18,321 nucleotides of DNA from Intestinimonas massiliensis (ex Afouda et al. 2020) (GCF_900626285.1 NZ_LR131147.1:1522402-1540722), one strand, 5' to 3'. Counted from the stretch's first letter, positions 5,685 through 14,079 are shown. The notes: generated by a model not told the origin, from the sequence alone. Numbers and translations are program-made.

Positions 5685-6968
5685 ATGAAAAAGGTACCAC
5701 GCATACTGGCCCTGCTTCTGGCAGCAGCGCTGATGCTGCCGCTCTCCGGATGCGGCTCGTCAGACGGCAAGACCCATCTGACGTTCCAGATCTGGGATGT
5801 GGCCCAGCGGGACGGTATGCAGGCCATGTGTGATGCTTATACCGCCAATGTGAACCCGGATGTGGTGATCGAGGTCCAGGTCACCAGCTGGAGCGAGTAC
5901 TGGACCAAGCTGGAGGCCGCAGCCGAAAGCAACACCCTGCCGGATCTGTTCTGGATGCACACCGATCAGATCCTGTATTACTCCGAGTTCGGGATGCTGG
6001 CCGATGTCACCGACCTGTTCCCCTATGAGGAGCACTACAGCGATATCTCCATCAGCAACGCCCAGGGCTCCGACGGCAGGATGTACGGCGTGCCCAAGGA
6101 CAAGGACAATGTCTGCCTGGTCTATAACAAGGAGATGTTTGATGCCGCCGGGGTGGCCTATCCCGACGAGACCTGGACGTGGGACGACCTGGTCTCCGCC
6201 TCCCAGGCCATCTATGACGCCACCGGCAATTACGGCTACATGGCCTACAACGACGAGCAGCTGGGCTATCACAACTTTGTCTATCAGAACGGCGGCTGCA
6301 TCCTGACCGAGGACAAGACCAAGGGCGGCTTTGACCAGGAGGCCACACGGGACGCCGTGAAGTTCTATGTAGACCTGCAGAGCTACGACTGGTGCCCCAA
6401 CCAGGCCTACTTTGCCGAGACCACTCCCGGCACCGCCTTCTTCTCCGAAAAGGGCGCCATGTTCCTGGAGGGCAGCTGGAACCTGCTGGCTGAGATGACC
6501 AACTACCCCGACATGGTGGGCAAGTGGGACGTGGCGGTGCTGCCTGCCGCTCCCGATCCCGTCAGCGGTGACGGCCGGGCCACCATCTCCAACGGCCTGA
6601 CCTACGCCACCGGCGCCCACGGCAAAAATCTGGACATCGCCCTTGACGTGCTGAAGTACTTCGCCGGCGAGGATGCCCAGCGGATTCAGGGCGAGTCCGG
6701 TGCCGCCATCCCCGCCTATGAGGGGCTGGAGGAAACCTGGATCAGCGCCTTCGACCAGTTTGATTACCAGCTGGATCTGGAGGCCATTATGAGCCAGTTT
6801 GACTACTGCGTGCAGTACGTCAACAACTCCGCCCGTCCCAAGTGGAAGAGCGGCGTGGTGGATATCATGACCAGCATTTACAACGGCTCGGTGGACATTG
6901 ATACCGGCCTGGATGAGATCCAGAATCTGATCAATACCGAGACCGCCAAAAAGCTGGCCGATTCCTGA
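5685..6968 (+). CDS. Sugar ABC transporter substrate-binding lipoprotein
   Basis: A 427-residue extracellular solute-binding protein (family 1, CUT1 class) that captures a di- or oligosaccharide and hands it to the permeases. Residues 1-23 form a lipoprotein signal: MKKVPRI, a hydrophobic core, and lipobox LSGC with lipid-bearing Cys23. The mature part shows LTFQIWDVAQRDGMQAM, TSWSEYWTKLEAAA, LPDLFWMH, YGVPKDKDNVCLVYNKEMFD and GAMFLEGSWN, all typical of MsmE/MalE-like proteins. The ATG at 5685 was chosen over a frame opening at 5610 because it has GAGGAGGAGAG upstream and a proper signal peptide. It is first in an operon with two permeases (15-bp gaps). The galactosidase downstream suggests alpha-galactosides such as raffinose or melibiose as substrate; this is inference. 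Confidence 0.93.
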   Translation: MKKVPRILALLLAAALMLPLSGCGSSDGKTHLTFQIWDVAQRDGMQAMCDAYTANVNPDVVIEVQVTSWSEYWTKLEAAAESNTLPDLFWMHTDQILYYSEFGMLADVTDLFPYEEHYSDISISNAQGSDGRMYGVPKDKDNVCLVYNKEMFDAAGVAYPDETWTWDDLVSASQAIYDATGNYGYMAYNDEQLGYHNFVYQNGGCILTEDKTKGGFDQEATRDAVKFYVDLQSYDWCPNQAYFAETTPGTAFFSEKGAMFLEGSWNLLAEMTNYPDMVGKWDVAVLPAAPDPVSGDGRATISNGLTYATGAHGKNLDIALDVLKYFAGEDAQRIQGESGAAIPAYEGLEETWISAFDQFDYQLDLEAIMSQFDYCVQYVNNSARPKWKSGVVDIMTSIYNGSVDIDTGLDEIQNLINTETAKKLADS

Positions 6969-6983
6969 GAGGAGGGGTGACAC

Positions 6984-7880
6984 ATGGGAAAGAAAGCAAT
7001 GAGGCTTTCTGCCGCCGCCCGGCGGGAGGAGCACTGGGGCTATCTGATGATCGCCCCCACCATTATCGGCCTGGTGGTGCTGAACCTGTGGCCGTTCGTC
7101 CAGACCATCTACACCAGCTTCTGTGAGCACCTGGGGTTCGGCCACTACAAGTTCATCGGCATCGGCAACTATGTGGAGATGTTCCAGAGTCCGGAAGTGT
7201 GGCGGGCCACCTGGAATACCATTCTGTTCTGTATCCTCACCGTGCCGGTGGGACTGTTCCTGTCCCTGCTGGTGGCCATGATGCTCAACGCCAAGATCAA
7301 GGGCAAGGGCATTTTCCGCACCATCTTCTTCCTGCCCATGGTGTGCGCCCCCGCCGCCATCACCATGGTGTGGCGCTGGATCTTCAACAGCGACTACGGC
7401 ATTCTCAACCAGCTGCTGGGCGCCCACATCAACTGGATCACCGATTCCCACTTCGTGATGATCGCCTGCGCCATCGTGGCCATCTGGAGCAACATCGGCT
7501 ATGACGCGGTGCTGCTGCTGGCCGGCCTGCAGAACATCTCCAAGACCTACTATGAGGCCGCTGAGATCGACGGCACCAGCAAGATCAATCAGTTCTTCCA
7601 GATCACCCTGCCCATGGTCTCCCCCACCCTGTTCGTGGTGATGATCATGCGTCTGATGTCCTCCATCAAGGTCTACGACCTGATCTACATGATGGTGGAG
7701 GATACCAACCCGGCCCTGACCTCGGTACAAAGCCTGATGTACCTGTTCTACCGGGAGACCTTCGTAGCCGGCAGCCGCGGCTACGGCGCCGCCATCGTGG
7801 TGTGGACCGTGGTGCTCATCGGCGCCATCACCGTCATCCAGTTCATTGGCCAGAAAAAGTGGGTCAATTATGACGTGTAA
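6984..7880 (+). CDS. Sugar ABC transporter permease (MsmF/MalF type)
   Basis: A 298-residue inner membrane permease with about six membrane spans: first near 18-42 (WGYLMIAPTIIGLVVLNLWP), others near 78-101, 112-132, 158-180, 214-235 and the C-terminal 265-288. The cytoplasmic EAA loop that contacts the ATPase is at about 191-210 (EAAEIDGTSKINQFFQITLP), an almost consensus form. The size fits the short MalF/MsmF class. The ATG at 6984 follows GAGGAGGGG, 15 bp after the lipoprotein stop. No ATPase gene is present in this operon; the MsmX-type protein encoded at 3272 is the probable energy source. Confidence 0.95.
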   Translation: MGKKAMRLSAAARREEHWGYLMIAPTIIGLVVLNLWPFVQTIYTSFCEHLGFGHYKFIGIGNYVEMFQSPEVWRATWNTILFCILTVPVGLFLSLLVAMMLNAKIKGKGIFRTIFFLPMVCAPAAITMVWRWIFNSDYGILNQLLGAHINWITDSHFVMIACAIVAIWSNIGYDAVLLLAGLQNISKTYYEAAEIDGTSKINQFFQITLPMVSPTLFVVMIMRLMSSIKVYDLIYMMVEDTNPALTSVQSLMYLFYRETFVAGSRGYGAAIVVWTVVLIGAITVIQFIGQKKWVNYDV

Positions 7881-7895
7881 GGGAGGGGAATACCG

Positions 7896-8735
7896 ATGAA
7901 ACAAAGCTCTATGCGCAATACAAAACGGCTTACCACCATCCTTACTTACGTATTTCTGATCCTGGGCGCCGTTATTATGATCTTCCCCTTCGTGTGGATG
8001 ATCCTGACCAGCTTCAAGACCCAGACGGAGAGCATGCAGATCCCGCCGGTGATCTTCCCATCCCACTGGAATCTGGACAACTTCGCGGATGCCATCGCCT
8101 CCCTGCCCTTTGTCAACATGTACATCAACACCGCGCTGATGGTCCTCTTCCGGGTGATCTGTGCCGTGGTGTTCAGCTCCATGGCGGGCTACGCCTTCGC
8201 CAAGCTGCAGTTCCGGGGCAAAAACATCCTCTTCGGCCTGATTCTGGTGCAGATGTCCCTGCCCTCCCAGATCTTTATTCTGCCCCAGTATCAGATGGTG
8301 GCAAAGATGGGCATGGCCAACACCGTGTTCGCCCTGGTATTCCCGGGCATCGTCTCCGCCTTCGGCACCTTCTTCCTGCGGCAGACCTACATGGGCATCC
8401 CCACTGAGATCGGCGAGGCCGCCTGTCTGGACGGATGCAACCAGTTCCAGACGTTCGTCAAGGTCATGTTCCCCCTGACCGGCACCTCGGTGGCCGCCCT
8501 GACCATCTTCACCGCCGTGTTCGCTTACGGCGACCTGATGTGGCCTCTGGTGGTCAACTCCGACCTGAAGATGATGACCCTGTCCTCCGGCCTTGCCACC
8601 CTGCGGGGCCAGTTCTCCACCAATTTCCCCGTCCTGATGGCAGGCAGCCTGCTGGCCATGCTGCCCATGGTGATCCTGTACATGATCTTCCAGCGCCAGT
8701 TCATCGAAGGCATTGCCAACACCGGCGGGAAATAA
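7896..8735 (+). CDS. Sugar ABC transporter permease (MsmG/MalG type)
   Basis: A 279-residue inner membrane permease that pairs with the product of the gene before it. About six hydrophobic spans are visible, the first at 14-38 (TILTYVFLILGAVIMIFPFV), and the MalG-type N-terminal pattern MILTSFKTQTE follows. The EAA loop lies at about 171-194 (EIGEAACLDGCNQFQTFVKV) with EAA and the Gly-Asp-type turn preserved as LDGC. The C-terminus QRQFIEGIANTGGK resembles the MalG tail (QRWLVGGLTAGGVKG) that reaches the ATPase. The ATG at 7896 follows GGGAGGGG, 15 bp after the other permease. A terminator follows 18 bp downstream, closing the operon. Confidence 0.95.
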   Translation: MKQSSMRNTKRLTTILTYVFLILGAVIMIFPFVWMILTSFKTQTESMQIPPVIFPSHWNLDNFADAIASLPFVNMYINTALMVLFRVICAVVFSSMAGYAFAKLQFRGKNILFGLILVQMSLPSQIFILPQYQMVAKMGMANTVFALVFPGIVSAFGTFFLRQTYMGIPTEIGEAACLDGCNQFQTFVKVMFPLTGTSVAALTIFTAVFAYGDLMWPLVVNSDLKMMTLSSGLATLRGQFSTNFPVLMAGSLLAMLPMVILYMIFQRQFIEGIANTGGK

Positions 8736-8753
8736 TCTGTCAGCTCCCGTTTA

Positions 8754-8808
8754 TGCGACAGCCTCTGCACTGGCCTCTGACCAACCTGCCGGGGCTGTCG
8801 CATTTTTA
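8754..8808 (+). terminator. Intrinsic terminator of the transporter operon
   Basis: An 11-bp stem (ATGCGACAGCC / GGCTGTCGCAT) with a 29-base loop, then TTTT. It separates the permease operon from the galactosidase gene, which has its own promoter. Confidence 0.8.
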
Positions 8809-8827
8809 TGAATTTTCGGATCTGCCC

Positions 8828-8856
8828 TTGAAACTAACCCAAATATCGCTTAGAAT
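8828..8856 (+). promoter_or_regulatory. Promoter of the alpha-galactosidase gene with operator-like spacer
   Basis: TTGAAA (8828-8833), a 17-bp spacer and TAGAAT (8851-8856). The spacer contains CCCAAATATCG (8838-8848), identical to the right arm of the palindrome upstream of the transporter operon. Its flanks also form a short inverted pair, ACCCAA and TTGGG (8858-8862). The match points to shared control of import and cleavage. Confidence 0.6.
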
Positions 8857-8922
8857 GGTTGGGCTGTATGAAATTCCGCTGTATACGGGACACTACAGAT
8901 CTTTCTTTGCGAGGAGTCTTCT

Positions 8923-11109
8923 ATGATTATCCAAGATAATGAAAAGCGGCTCTTTACTTTACAGACCCGCAGCACCACCTATCAGATCAAAGCAGACCAA
9001 AACGGGGTCCTGCTCCATACCTACTACGGACCGAAGCTCTCGGGCGGCGATCTGTCCCGGCTGATCCGATTTGCCGACCGGGGCTTCTCTCCCAATCCAA
9101 ACGAGGCGGGAAACGACCGCACCTATTCCCTGGACACCCTGCCCCAGGAGTACTCCGGATCGGGTGCGGGAGATTTTCGTCTGCCCTCTCTGGAGCTGGA
9201 GCTGTCCGACGGCAGCTATGTGGCGGACCTCCGGTACATAGACGCCAAGCTGCAGAGCGGGAAGTACACGCTGGAAGCCATGCCCGCCTTCTTCGGTTCC
9301 GCTGAAGACGCAGATACGCTGATCATCACCCTGGAGGACGCGGCCGCCCATGTCCGGGTGGAGCTGCTCTACGGTGTGTTCGAGGCATACGATCTCATCA
9401 CCCGGGCGGCCCGCATCGTGAACTGCGGGGATACACCGGTCCGTCTGCACCGGGCCGCCTCCCTGTGCCTGGATTTTCCCAGCGCCGACCTGGACTTTAT
9501 CACCTTTGACGGCGGCCATGTAAAGGAGCGGGGCCTGAACCGGACCCGCCTGCGCCCCGGGGTCCAGTCAGTGGGCAGCATCCGCGGGATCTCCAGCCAC
9601 CAGCACAACCCCTTTGTGATGCTGTGTGAACCCGGCGCCGACGAGGAGCACGGGACCTGCTACGGTGCCGCCCTGCTGTACAGCGGCAACTTTGAGGCGG
9701 CTGTGGAGCGGTGTCAGTTTGAGGACGCCCGGCTGACCATGGGCATCCACCCCTTCCACTTCTGCTGGACTCTGGAGCCCGGCCAGACGTTCACCACGCC
9801 GGAGGCGGCGCTGCTCTGTTCCCCCAGCGGCTTTGGTGAGATGAGCCGGCAGTTCCACCGGGCCATCCGGGCCCATCTGCTCCGGGATGTCTGGCAGGAC
9901 CGCCGCAAGCCCATTCTGGTCAACAGCTGGGAGGCCTTCTATTTTGACTACGATCATGATCGGCTGCTCCGGTTTGCCAGGGAAGCTGCCGCCCTGGGCA
10001 TGGAACTGTTTGTGCTGGACGACGGCTGGTTCGGCCACCGGAACGACGACTGCAGCAGTCTGGGCGACTGGTGGGTCAACAAGGAAAAGCTCCCCGGGGG
10101 CCTGGGCGCCCTGTCGAAGGAGATCAACGCTCTGGGCATGGAGTTTGGCCTGTGGATCGAGCCGGAGATGGTCAGCGAAGACAGCTGCCTCTATCAGGCG
10201 CACCCGGACTGGGTGCTGAATCCCGCCGGCCGGCCCTATACCCGGGGCCGCTGCCAGCTGGTACTGGACTATACCCGGGAAGAGGTCCGGGAATATATCT
10301 TCCAGGCCCTGCAGAAGCTGCTGGACAACGCCAATATCTCCTATCTGAAATGGGATATGAACCGTGCGCTGACCCAGGTCTGGTCCGTCGCCCTTCCCAG
10401 TGGCCGGCAGGGCGAGGTCTACCACCGCTATGTGCTGGGTGTCTACGCTCTGCTGGAGCGGGTCCGGCAGGCCAACCCCCACACTTTGATTGAGGGCTGC
10501 TCCGGCGGCGGCGGCCGGTTCGACATGGGTATGCTGTACTACACGCCCCAGATCTGGTGCAGCGACAACACCGACGCCATCGACCGGCTGTCCATCCAGT
10601 ACGGCACCTCCTTCGCCTATCCCCCCGCCACCATGGGGGCCCACGTCTCCGCCGTGCCCAACGAGCAGACCGGCCGCAGCGTCCCCCTGGAGACCCGGGG
10701 TACCGTGGCCCTGTCCGGCACCTTCGGCTACGAGATGGATCTGGGCACCTTGTCTGAGGAGGAGAAGACCCTGGTGGTCCGGCAGATCCAGGCCTACAAG
10801 GAGAGCTATGAGCTGATCCAGACCGGAGACTATTACCGGCTGACCCCGCCCTCTCCCGACGGAGCGCCTACCGCCTGGCTCCACGTGTCCTCCGACCGCC
10901 GGTCGGCGCTGCTCAGTGTGGTGTCCGGGCAGGTCCATGCCGGCCCGCCCTTCCGGCGGGTGAAGCTGCGGGGTCTGGACCCCGCGCTCCGGTACCGGCT
11001 GACCGGCGACGATACCCCGTGGCCCGGCGATGTACTGATGCAGGCCGGCTATCCGCTCCCCATGCTGGGCGAGTATCAGAGCCTCCGTCTCTGGCTGAAG
11101 GCAGAATAA
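8923..11109 (+). CDS. Alpha-galactosidase, glycoside hydrolase family 36
   Basis: A 728-residue cytoplasmic enzyme that removes terminal alpha-1,6-galactose from raffinose, stachyose or melibiose. It has the layout of AgaA/RafA/MelA-type GH36 enzymes (about 730 residues): an N-terminal beta-sandwich, a TIM-barrel catalytic domain from about 325, and a C-terminal beta domain. Visible motifs are VLDDGWFGHRNDD (364-376), LWIEPEMVS (410-418), the nucleophile Asp478 in YLKWDMNR, EGCSGGGGRFD (524-534) and the acid/base Asp548 in WCSDNTDA. Both positions agree with those I recall for Geobacillus AgaA. There is no signal peptide. The ATG at 8923 follows GCGAGGAG. It is transcribed after its own promoter and ends facing an AraC-type gene. 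Together with the upstream transporter it indicates alpha-galactoside use. Confidence 0.96.
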   Translation: MIIQDNEKRLFTLQTRSTTYQIKADQNGVLLHTYYGPKLSGGDLSRLIRFADRGFSPNPNEAGNDRTYSLDTLPQEYSGSGAGDFRLPSLELELSDGSYVADLRYIDAKLQSGKYTLEAMPAFFGSAEDADTLIITLEDAAAHVRVELLYGVFEAYDLITRAARIVNCGDTPVRLHRAASLCLDFPSADLDFITFDGGHVKERGLNRTRLRPGVQSVGSIRGISSHQHNPFVMLCEPGADEEHGTCYGAALLYSGNFEAAVERCQFEDARLTMGIHPFHFCWTLEPGQTFTTPEAALLCSPSGFGEMSRQFHRAIRAHLLRDVWQDRRKPILVNSWEAFYFDYDHDRLLRFAREAAALGMELFVLDDGWFGHRNDDCSSLGDWWVNKEKLPGGLGALSKEINALGMEFGLWIEPEMVSEDSCLYQAHPDWVLNPAGRPYTRGRCQLVLDYTREEVREYIFQALQKLLDNANISYLKWDMNRALTQVWSVALPSGRQGEVYHRYVLGVYALLERVRQANPHTLIEGCSGGGGRFDMGMLYYTPQIWCSDNTDAIDRLSIQYGTSFAYPPATMGAHVSAVPNEQTGRSVPLETRGTVALSGTFGYEMDLGTLSEEEKTLVVRQIQAYKESYELIQTGDYYRLTPPSPDGAPTAWLHVSSDRRSALLSVVSGQVHAGPPFRRVKLRGLDPALRYRLTGDDTPWPGDVLMQAGYPLPMLGEYQSLRLWLKAE

Positions 11110-11114
11110 GCAAA

Positions 11115-11145
11115 AGAGCTGGCCACTGATTCTGCGGCCAGCTCT
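11115..11145. terminator. Bidirectional terminator between galactosidase and AraC genes
   Basis: A perfect 10-bp stem (AGAGCTGGCC / GGCCAGCTCT) with an 11-base loop in the 56-bp gap between two convergent genes. On the minus strand it is followed by TTTT, which suits the AraC gene best; on the plus strand the T-rich tail is broken (CTGTCTTT). Confidence 0.8.
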
Positions 11146-11165
11146 CTGTCTTTCCGGTATTCTGT

Positions 11166-12023
11166 TCAGGCATGGTGCTTTCTGTTCTGGGCACGCCACT
11201 TCTGGGGCGGAATGCCGTAGTGCTTTTTGAAGGCGCGGGAGAAGTGGAACTGATTGGAGTACCCGCACCGGACGGCGATCTCACTGATGGCGGCATTGCT
11301 GCTGCACATCAGCTCCGCAGCCTTGGCCAACCGTACCCGGATCACGAATTTCTGAGGCGGACAGCCCACGTTTTCCTTAAAGAGCTTGCTGAAATAGCTG
11401 CGGTTGAGGCGGCAGGCGTCGGCCACCTCCTCCACCGTCAGGTTCCGCTGATAATTCTGCTCGATATAATTGACCGCCTCCTGGATGTAGAAGTCCTTGA
11501 GCTGGTTCTCCTGGGCGCTCACCCGGGTGGAGGAGGACTGCATCAGGGCGTCCACAAACAGATACAGGTAGCCGATCAGGTGGAGGGCGGATGCCTCAGA
11601 ATGCTCAGCAATGTAGAGCATAAGGTCACGGACCTGGGCACTCTTGGTCTCGTCGTCCGCCCGGTAAATGGGCTGGGCCGCGGTCAGGCCGGCATAGCGC
11701 AGGGACTCCGAGGCCCGCAGGCCGTCAAATTCCAGCCAGACATATTTCCAGGGGTCGTTCTCATCAGCAAAATAGGTGTTGATCAGGCCGGGACAGATCA
11801 GGAAGCCCTGCCCGGCCCGCAGTTCGTAGCGGCGGGTGGTCACTCCATCCTCAGCGGTGGCATCCAGAGAGCCCCGTCCGGATATGACATAGTGGAACAG
11901 GTAATGGTTCCGGATAAAGGGTCCGAAGGAATGCAGAGGGCTGCACTGCTCATAACCATACTGATAGATCCTCAGGTCCAGAAAATTCTCGTTGGGAAAG
12001 ATAGAAAAAGAGAAATCTCCCAT
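11166..12023 (-). CDS. AraC-family regulator, MsmR-like
   Basis: A 285-residue regulator with the arrangement of sugar-responsive AraC proteins such as MsmR/RafR. Residues about 15-160 form the cupin-like sugar-binding domain (FIRNHYLFHYVISGRGSL, GQGFLICPGLINTYFADEND, PWKYVWLEFDG). The C-terminal DNA-binding domain has HTH1 near 195-216 (LTVEEVADACRLNRSYFSKL), the linker VGCPPQKFVIRVRLAKAAEL and HTH2 near 245-268 (ISEIAVRCGYSNQFHFSRAF), ending YGIPPQKWR. The ATG at 12023 follows GGGAGGGAAG. It is convergent with the galactosidase gene and divergent from the ParB-like/BMP gene. The obvious guess is that it activates the transporter and galactosidase promoters that share the CCCAAATRTCG motif; the sequence cannot prove which of the two AraC proteins does so. 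Confidence 0.93.
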   Translation of the reverse strand: MGDFSFSIFPNENFLDLRIYQYGYEQCSPLHSFGPFIRNHYLFHYVISGRGSLDATAEDGVTTRRYELRAGQGFLICPGLINTYFADENDPWKYVWLEFDGLRASESLRYAGLTAAQPIYRADDETKSAQVRDLMLYIAEHSEASALHLIGYLYLFVDALMQSSSTRVSAQENQLKDFYIQEAVNYIEQNYQRNLTVEEVADACRLNRSYFSKLFKENVGCPPQKFVIRVRLAKAAELMCSSNAAISEIAVRCGYSNQFHFSRAFKKHYGIPPQKWRAQNRKHHA

Positions 12024-12061
12024 CCGGCTTCCCTCCCGACCATGTCAAGATATCTGTTTTT

Positions 12062-12070
12062 AGTATAGCA
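12062..12070 (-). promoter_or_regulatory. Extended -10 promoter of the MsmR-like gene
   Basis: On the minus strand TGcTATACT (hexamer 12067-12062) lies about 40 bp before the start codon. No good -35 box is seen, as is common for extended -10 promoters. Confidence 0.45.
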
Positions 12071-12118
12071 TAAATACAGCGGAAAGGCACATGATTTCTT
12101 AGCAGAGTATTTCGCACC

Positions 12119-12134
12119 GTTTCCCGTGGGAAAC
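12119..12134. promoter_or_regulatory. 16-bp palindrome upstream of the ParB-like/BMP gene
   Basis: GTTTCCC-GT-GGGAAAC is a 7+2+7 inverted repeat ending 24 bp before the ATG at 12159 and just upstream of its AGGAAAGGAG ribosome site. It is too short-looped to fold well as RNA, so a protein-binding operator is more likely. No convincing plus-strand promoter was found in 12024-12158. Confidence 0.4.
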
Positions 12135-12158
12135 AGGGGCAGGAAAGGAGAGCGGTCC

Positions 12159-14078
12159 ATGCCCAGGCTCTATTATAAAGAAGCGCAGCGGCGCGCACAG
12201 AAGGAGTTCCGTGCCTGTACCTCCCGGGGTGAATATCCCTATCTTCCCGTTCTGGATGACTTTATATCCAGAGACCGTCTGAACCGGGGAATGGATCTGG
12301 GAACGCTCCAGATCCCTCTGGAGTTCGTGGTGGGGACCTGTACCGACATCCGGACCAACGCCTTCGCCCGGAATTTTATGCCGCTGCTGGATGAGGACTC
12401 GGAATTTGCCGCCAAGTGGCAGGCGCTCTGTCAGGCCCACGTGGAGGAGGGGATCCGCGACCCCATCAAGGTGTACGAGTATATGAACCGCTACTATGTC
12501 CAGGAGGGCAACAAGCGGGTCAGCGTACTGAAATTCTTCGGCGGCGGCATGGTCAGCGCCGCGGTGACGTGCATCCTGCCCGAGCACAACGAGACCCCGG
12601 ACGTGGAGCTCTACTATGAGCTGCTGGGCTTCCGCCAGCTCAGCCGGATCAACTACCTGGAGTTTTCCAAGCCGGGCAGCTATCTGAAGCTGCAGCAGCT
12701 GCTGGGGAAGGCGCCGGACCAGTCGTGGAGCGAGGATGAGCGCCGGGATTTCTCCGCGGCCTATTATTCCTTCCGTCAGGCCTACGAGGCCCGCGGCGGA
12801 AATCGTCTGTCCTCCACGGTGGGAGACGCCATGCTGGCTGTGATCCAGGTCTACGGCTATCCCGCCATCCACGGCAAGACCCCCTCCGAGATTTCCCAGC
12901 TGGTGTCCAATGCCTGGGAGGAGATCGTCCTGCAGCAGGAGAAGGACCCCATTGACGTGAAGCTGGCGCCGGAGGAGAAGAAGCCCGGCCTGCTGTCCAA
13001 GGTGTTCTCCGTGGGCGAGAAGGGCGCCATGCGGGTAGCCTTCATCCACGACAAGACCCCCACGGAATCGGGCTGGACCAACAGTCACGAGCAGGGCCGG
13101 CTCTATGTACAGCGGGTATTCGGCGACGCCATCCAGACCACCGCCTACTTCAACGCCTTGGACTCCGATCCGCTGGCCGTCATCCGGCAGGCCATTGATG
13201 ACGGCAACACCGTCATCTTCACCACCTCTCCCCGGCTGCTGCCCGCCTCCCTCCGGGCCGCGGTGGAGCAGCCCAAGGTCACCATTCTGAACTGTTCCCT
13301 GAACAAATCTCACCGGTATATCCGCACCTACTATGCCCGGATGTATGAGGCCAAGTTTATCATCGGGGCCATCGCAGGCAGCCTGGCCGGTGTGGACAGC
13401 GTGGGCTACTTGTGTGACTACCCCATCTACGGGCAGATCGCCGGCATCAATGCTTTCGCCTTAGGCGTGCAGATGGTGAATCCCCGCACCAAGGTCTATC
13501 TGGAGTGGTCTACGGTAGGCGGTGCGGAAGCCGCCATCCGCAGGCTCACCGACCGGGACATCCGGCTCATCTCTTCCCGGGACCTGACCCGGAAGGGGGA
13601 CCGGAGCTGGACCAGCTTCGGTCTGTCCCTGATCTCCGGGGAGGACCGGGTGGTTCTGGCCGCTCCTGTATGGCAGTGGGGCGTCTACTATGAGGCCATG
13701 CTCCGACGGATCCAGGACAAATCCTTCCAGACCGAGTACGAAGAGAGCGGCAAAGCCCTGAACTATTACTGGGGCATGCCCTCCGGCGTGGTGGCCCTCC
13801 ACTGCACCGACAAGGTGCCCCCCAGCACCCAGAAGCTGGCGGGGCTGCTGCAGGACTGCATCCAGGCCGACCTCTACTACCCCTTCCGCGGCAAGCTCTA
13901 CGCCCAGGGCGGGAAGGTACTGGAGGGAGACCTGACCCCGGAGCAGATCATCTGCATGGACTGGCTGGCGGAAAATATCGTGGGTTCCATTCCGGAGTAC
14001 GACGAGCTGAGCGAGACAGGAAAGGCCACTGTAGACCTGGTAGGAGTAGAGGCTGTTTCAAAAGATAAGCGGGGATAA
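12159..14078 (+). CDS. ParB/sulfiredoxin-like domain fused to a BMP-family ligand-binding domain
   Basis: A 639-residue protein of unknown function. The N-terminal part (about 45-140) looks like a ParB/sulfiredoxin-type fold: IPLEFVVGTCTDIRTNAFA, then DPIKVYEYMNRYYVQEGNKR with the GNKR motif at 117-120 where ParB and Srx proteins bind nucleotide phosphates. Residues about 290-610 resemble the BMP/Med basic lipoprotein domain (nucleoside-binding family): MRVAFIHDKTPTESGWTNSH, MYEAKFIIGAIAGSLAG, DSVGYLCDYPIYGQIAGINA, AAPVWQWGVYYEAML and YYWGMPSGVVAL. No signal peptide, lipobox or membrane segment exists, so unlike ordinary BMP proteins it should stay in the cytoplasm. The ATG at 12159 (AGGAAAGGAG upstream) is preferred over a GTG at 12126 inside a palindrome. 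It is followed after one base by a metallophosphoesterase gene. No transporter genes accompany it. Confidence 0.75.
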   Translation: MPRLYYKEAQRRAQKEFRACTSRGEYPYLPVLDDFISRDRLNRGMDLGTLQIPLEFVVGTCTDIRTNAFARNFMPLLDEDSEFAAKWQALCQAHVEEGIRDPIKVYEYMNRYYVQEGNKRVSVLKFFGGGMVSAAVTCILPEHNETPDVELYYELLGFRQLSRINYLEFSKPGSYLKLQQLLGKAPDQSWSEDERRDFSAAYYSFRQAYEARGGNRLSSTVGDAMLAVIQVYGYPAIHGKTPSEISQLVSNAWEEIVLQQEKDPIDVKLAPEEKKPGLLSKVFSVGEKGAMRVAFIHDKTPTESGWTNSHEQGRLYVQRVFGDAIQTTAYFNALDSDPLAVIRQAIDDGNTVIFTTSPRLLPASLRAAVEQPKVTILNCSLNKSHRYIRTYYARMYEAKFIIGAIAGSLAGVDSVGYLCDYPIYGQIAGINAFALGVQMVNPRTKVYLEWSTVGGAEAAIRRLTDRDIRLISSRDLTRKGDRSWTSFGLSLISGEDRVVLAAPVWQWGVYYEAMLRRIQDKSFQTEYEESGKALNYYWGMPSGVVALHCTDKVPPSTQKLAGLLQDCIQADLYYPFRGKLYAQGGKVLEGDLTPEQIICMDWLAENIVGSIPEYDELSETGKATVDLVGVEAVSKDKRG

Positions 14079-14079
14079 T

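Noticed and set aside
5760..8066. 768-codon open frame on the minus strand
   Set aside because: Runs antisense across the binding-protein and first permease genes and their ribosome sites; composition (His, Gly, Gln rich) is that of a shadow.
8736..8922. Continuation of a frame from the permease shadow up to the galactosidase gene
   Set aside because: The stretch is explained by a terminator and a promoter; the frame starts within the permease gene without a ribosome site.
9568..11268. 566-codon open frame on the minus strand
   Set aside because: Antisense to the GH36 galactosidase and overlapping the AraC gene end; no domain or start signal.
12126..12158. GTG start giving an 11-residue longer ParB-like/BMP protein
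   Set aside because: The GTG lies inside the palindrome at 12119-12134 and has no ribosome site; the ATG at 12159 has AGGAAAGGAG.
12099..13313. 404-codon open frame on the minus strand
   Set aside because: Antisense to the ParB-like/BMP gene, which has the ribosome site, domain matches and coupling to the next gene.
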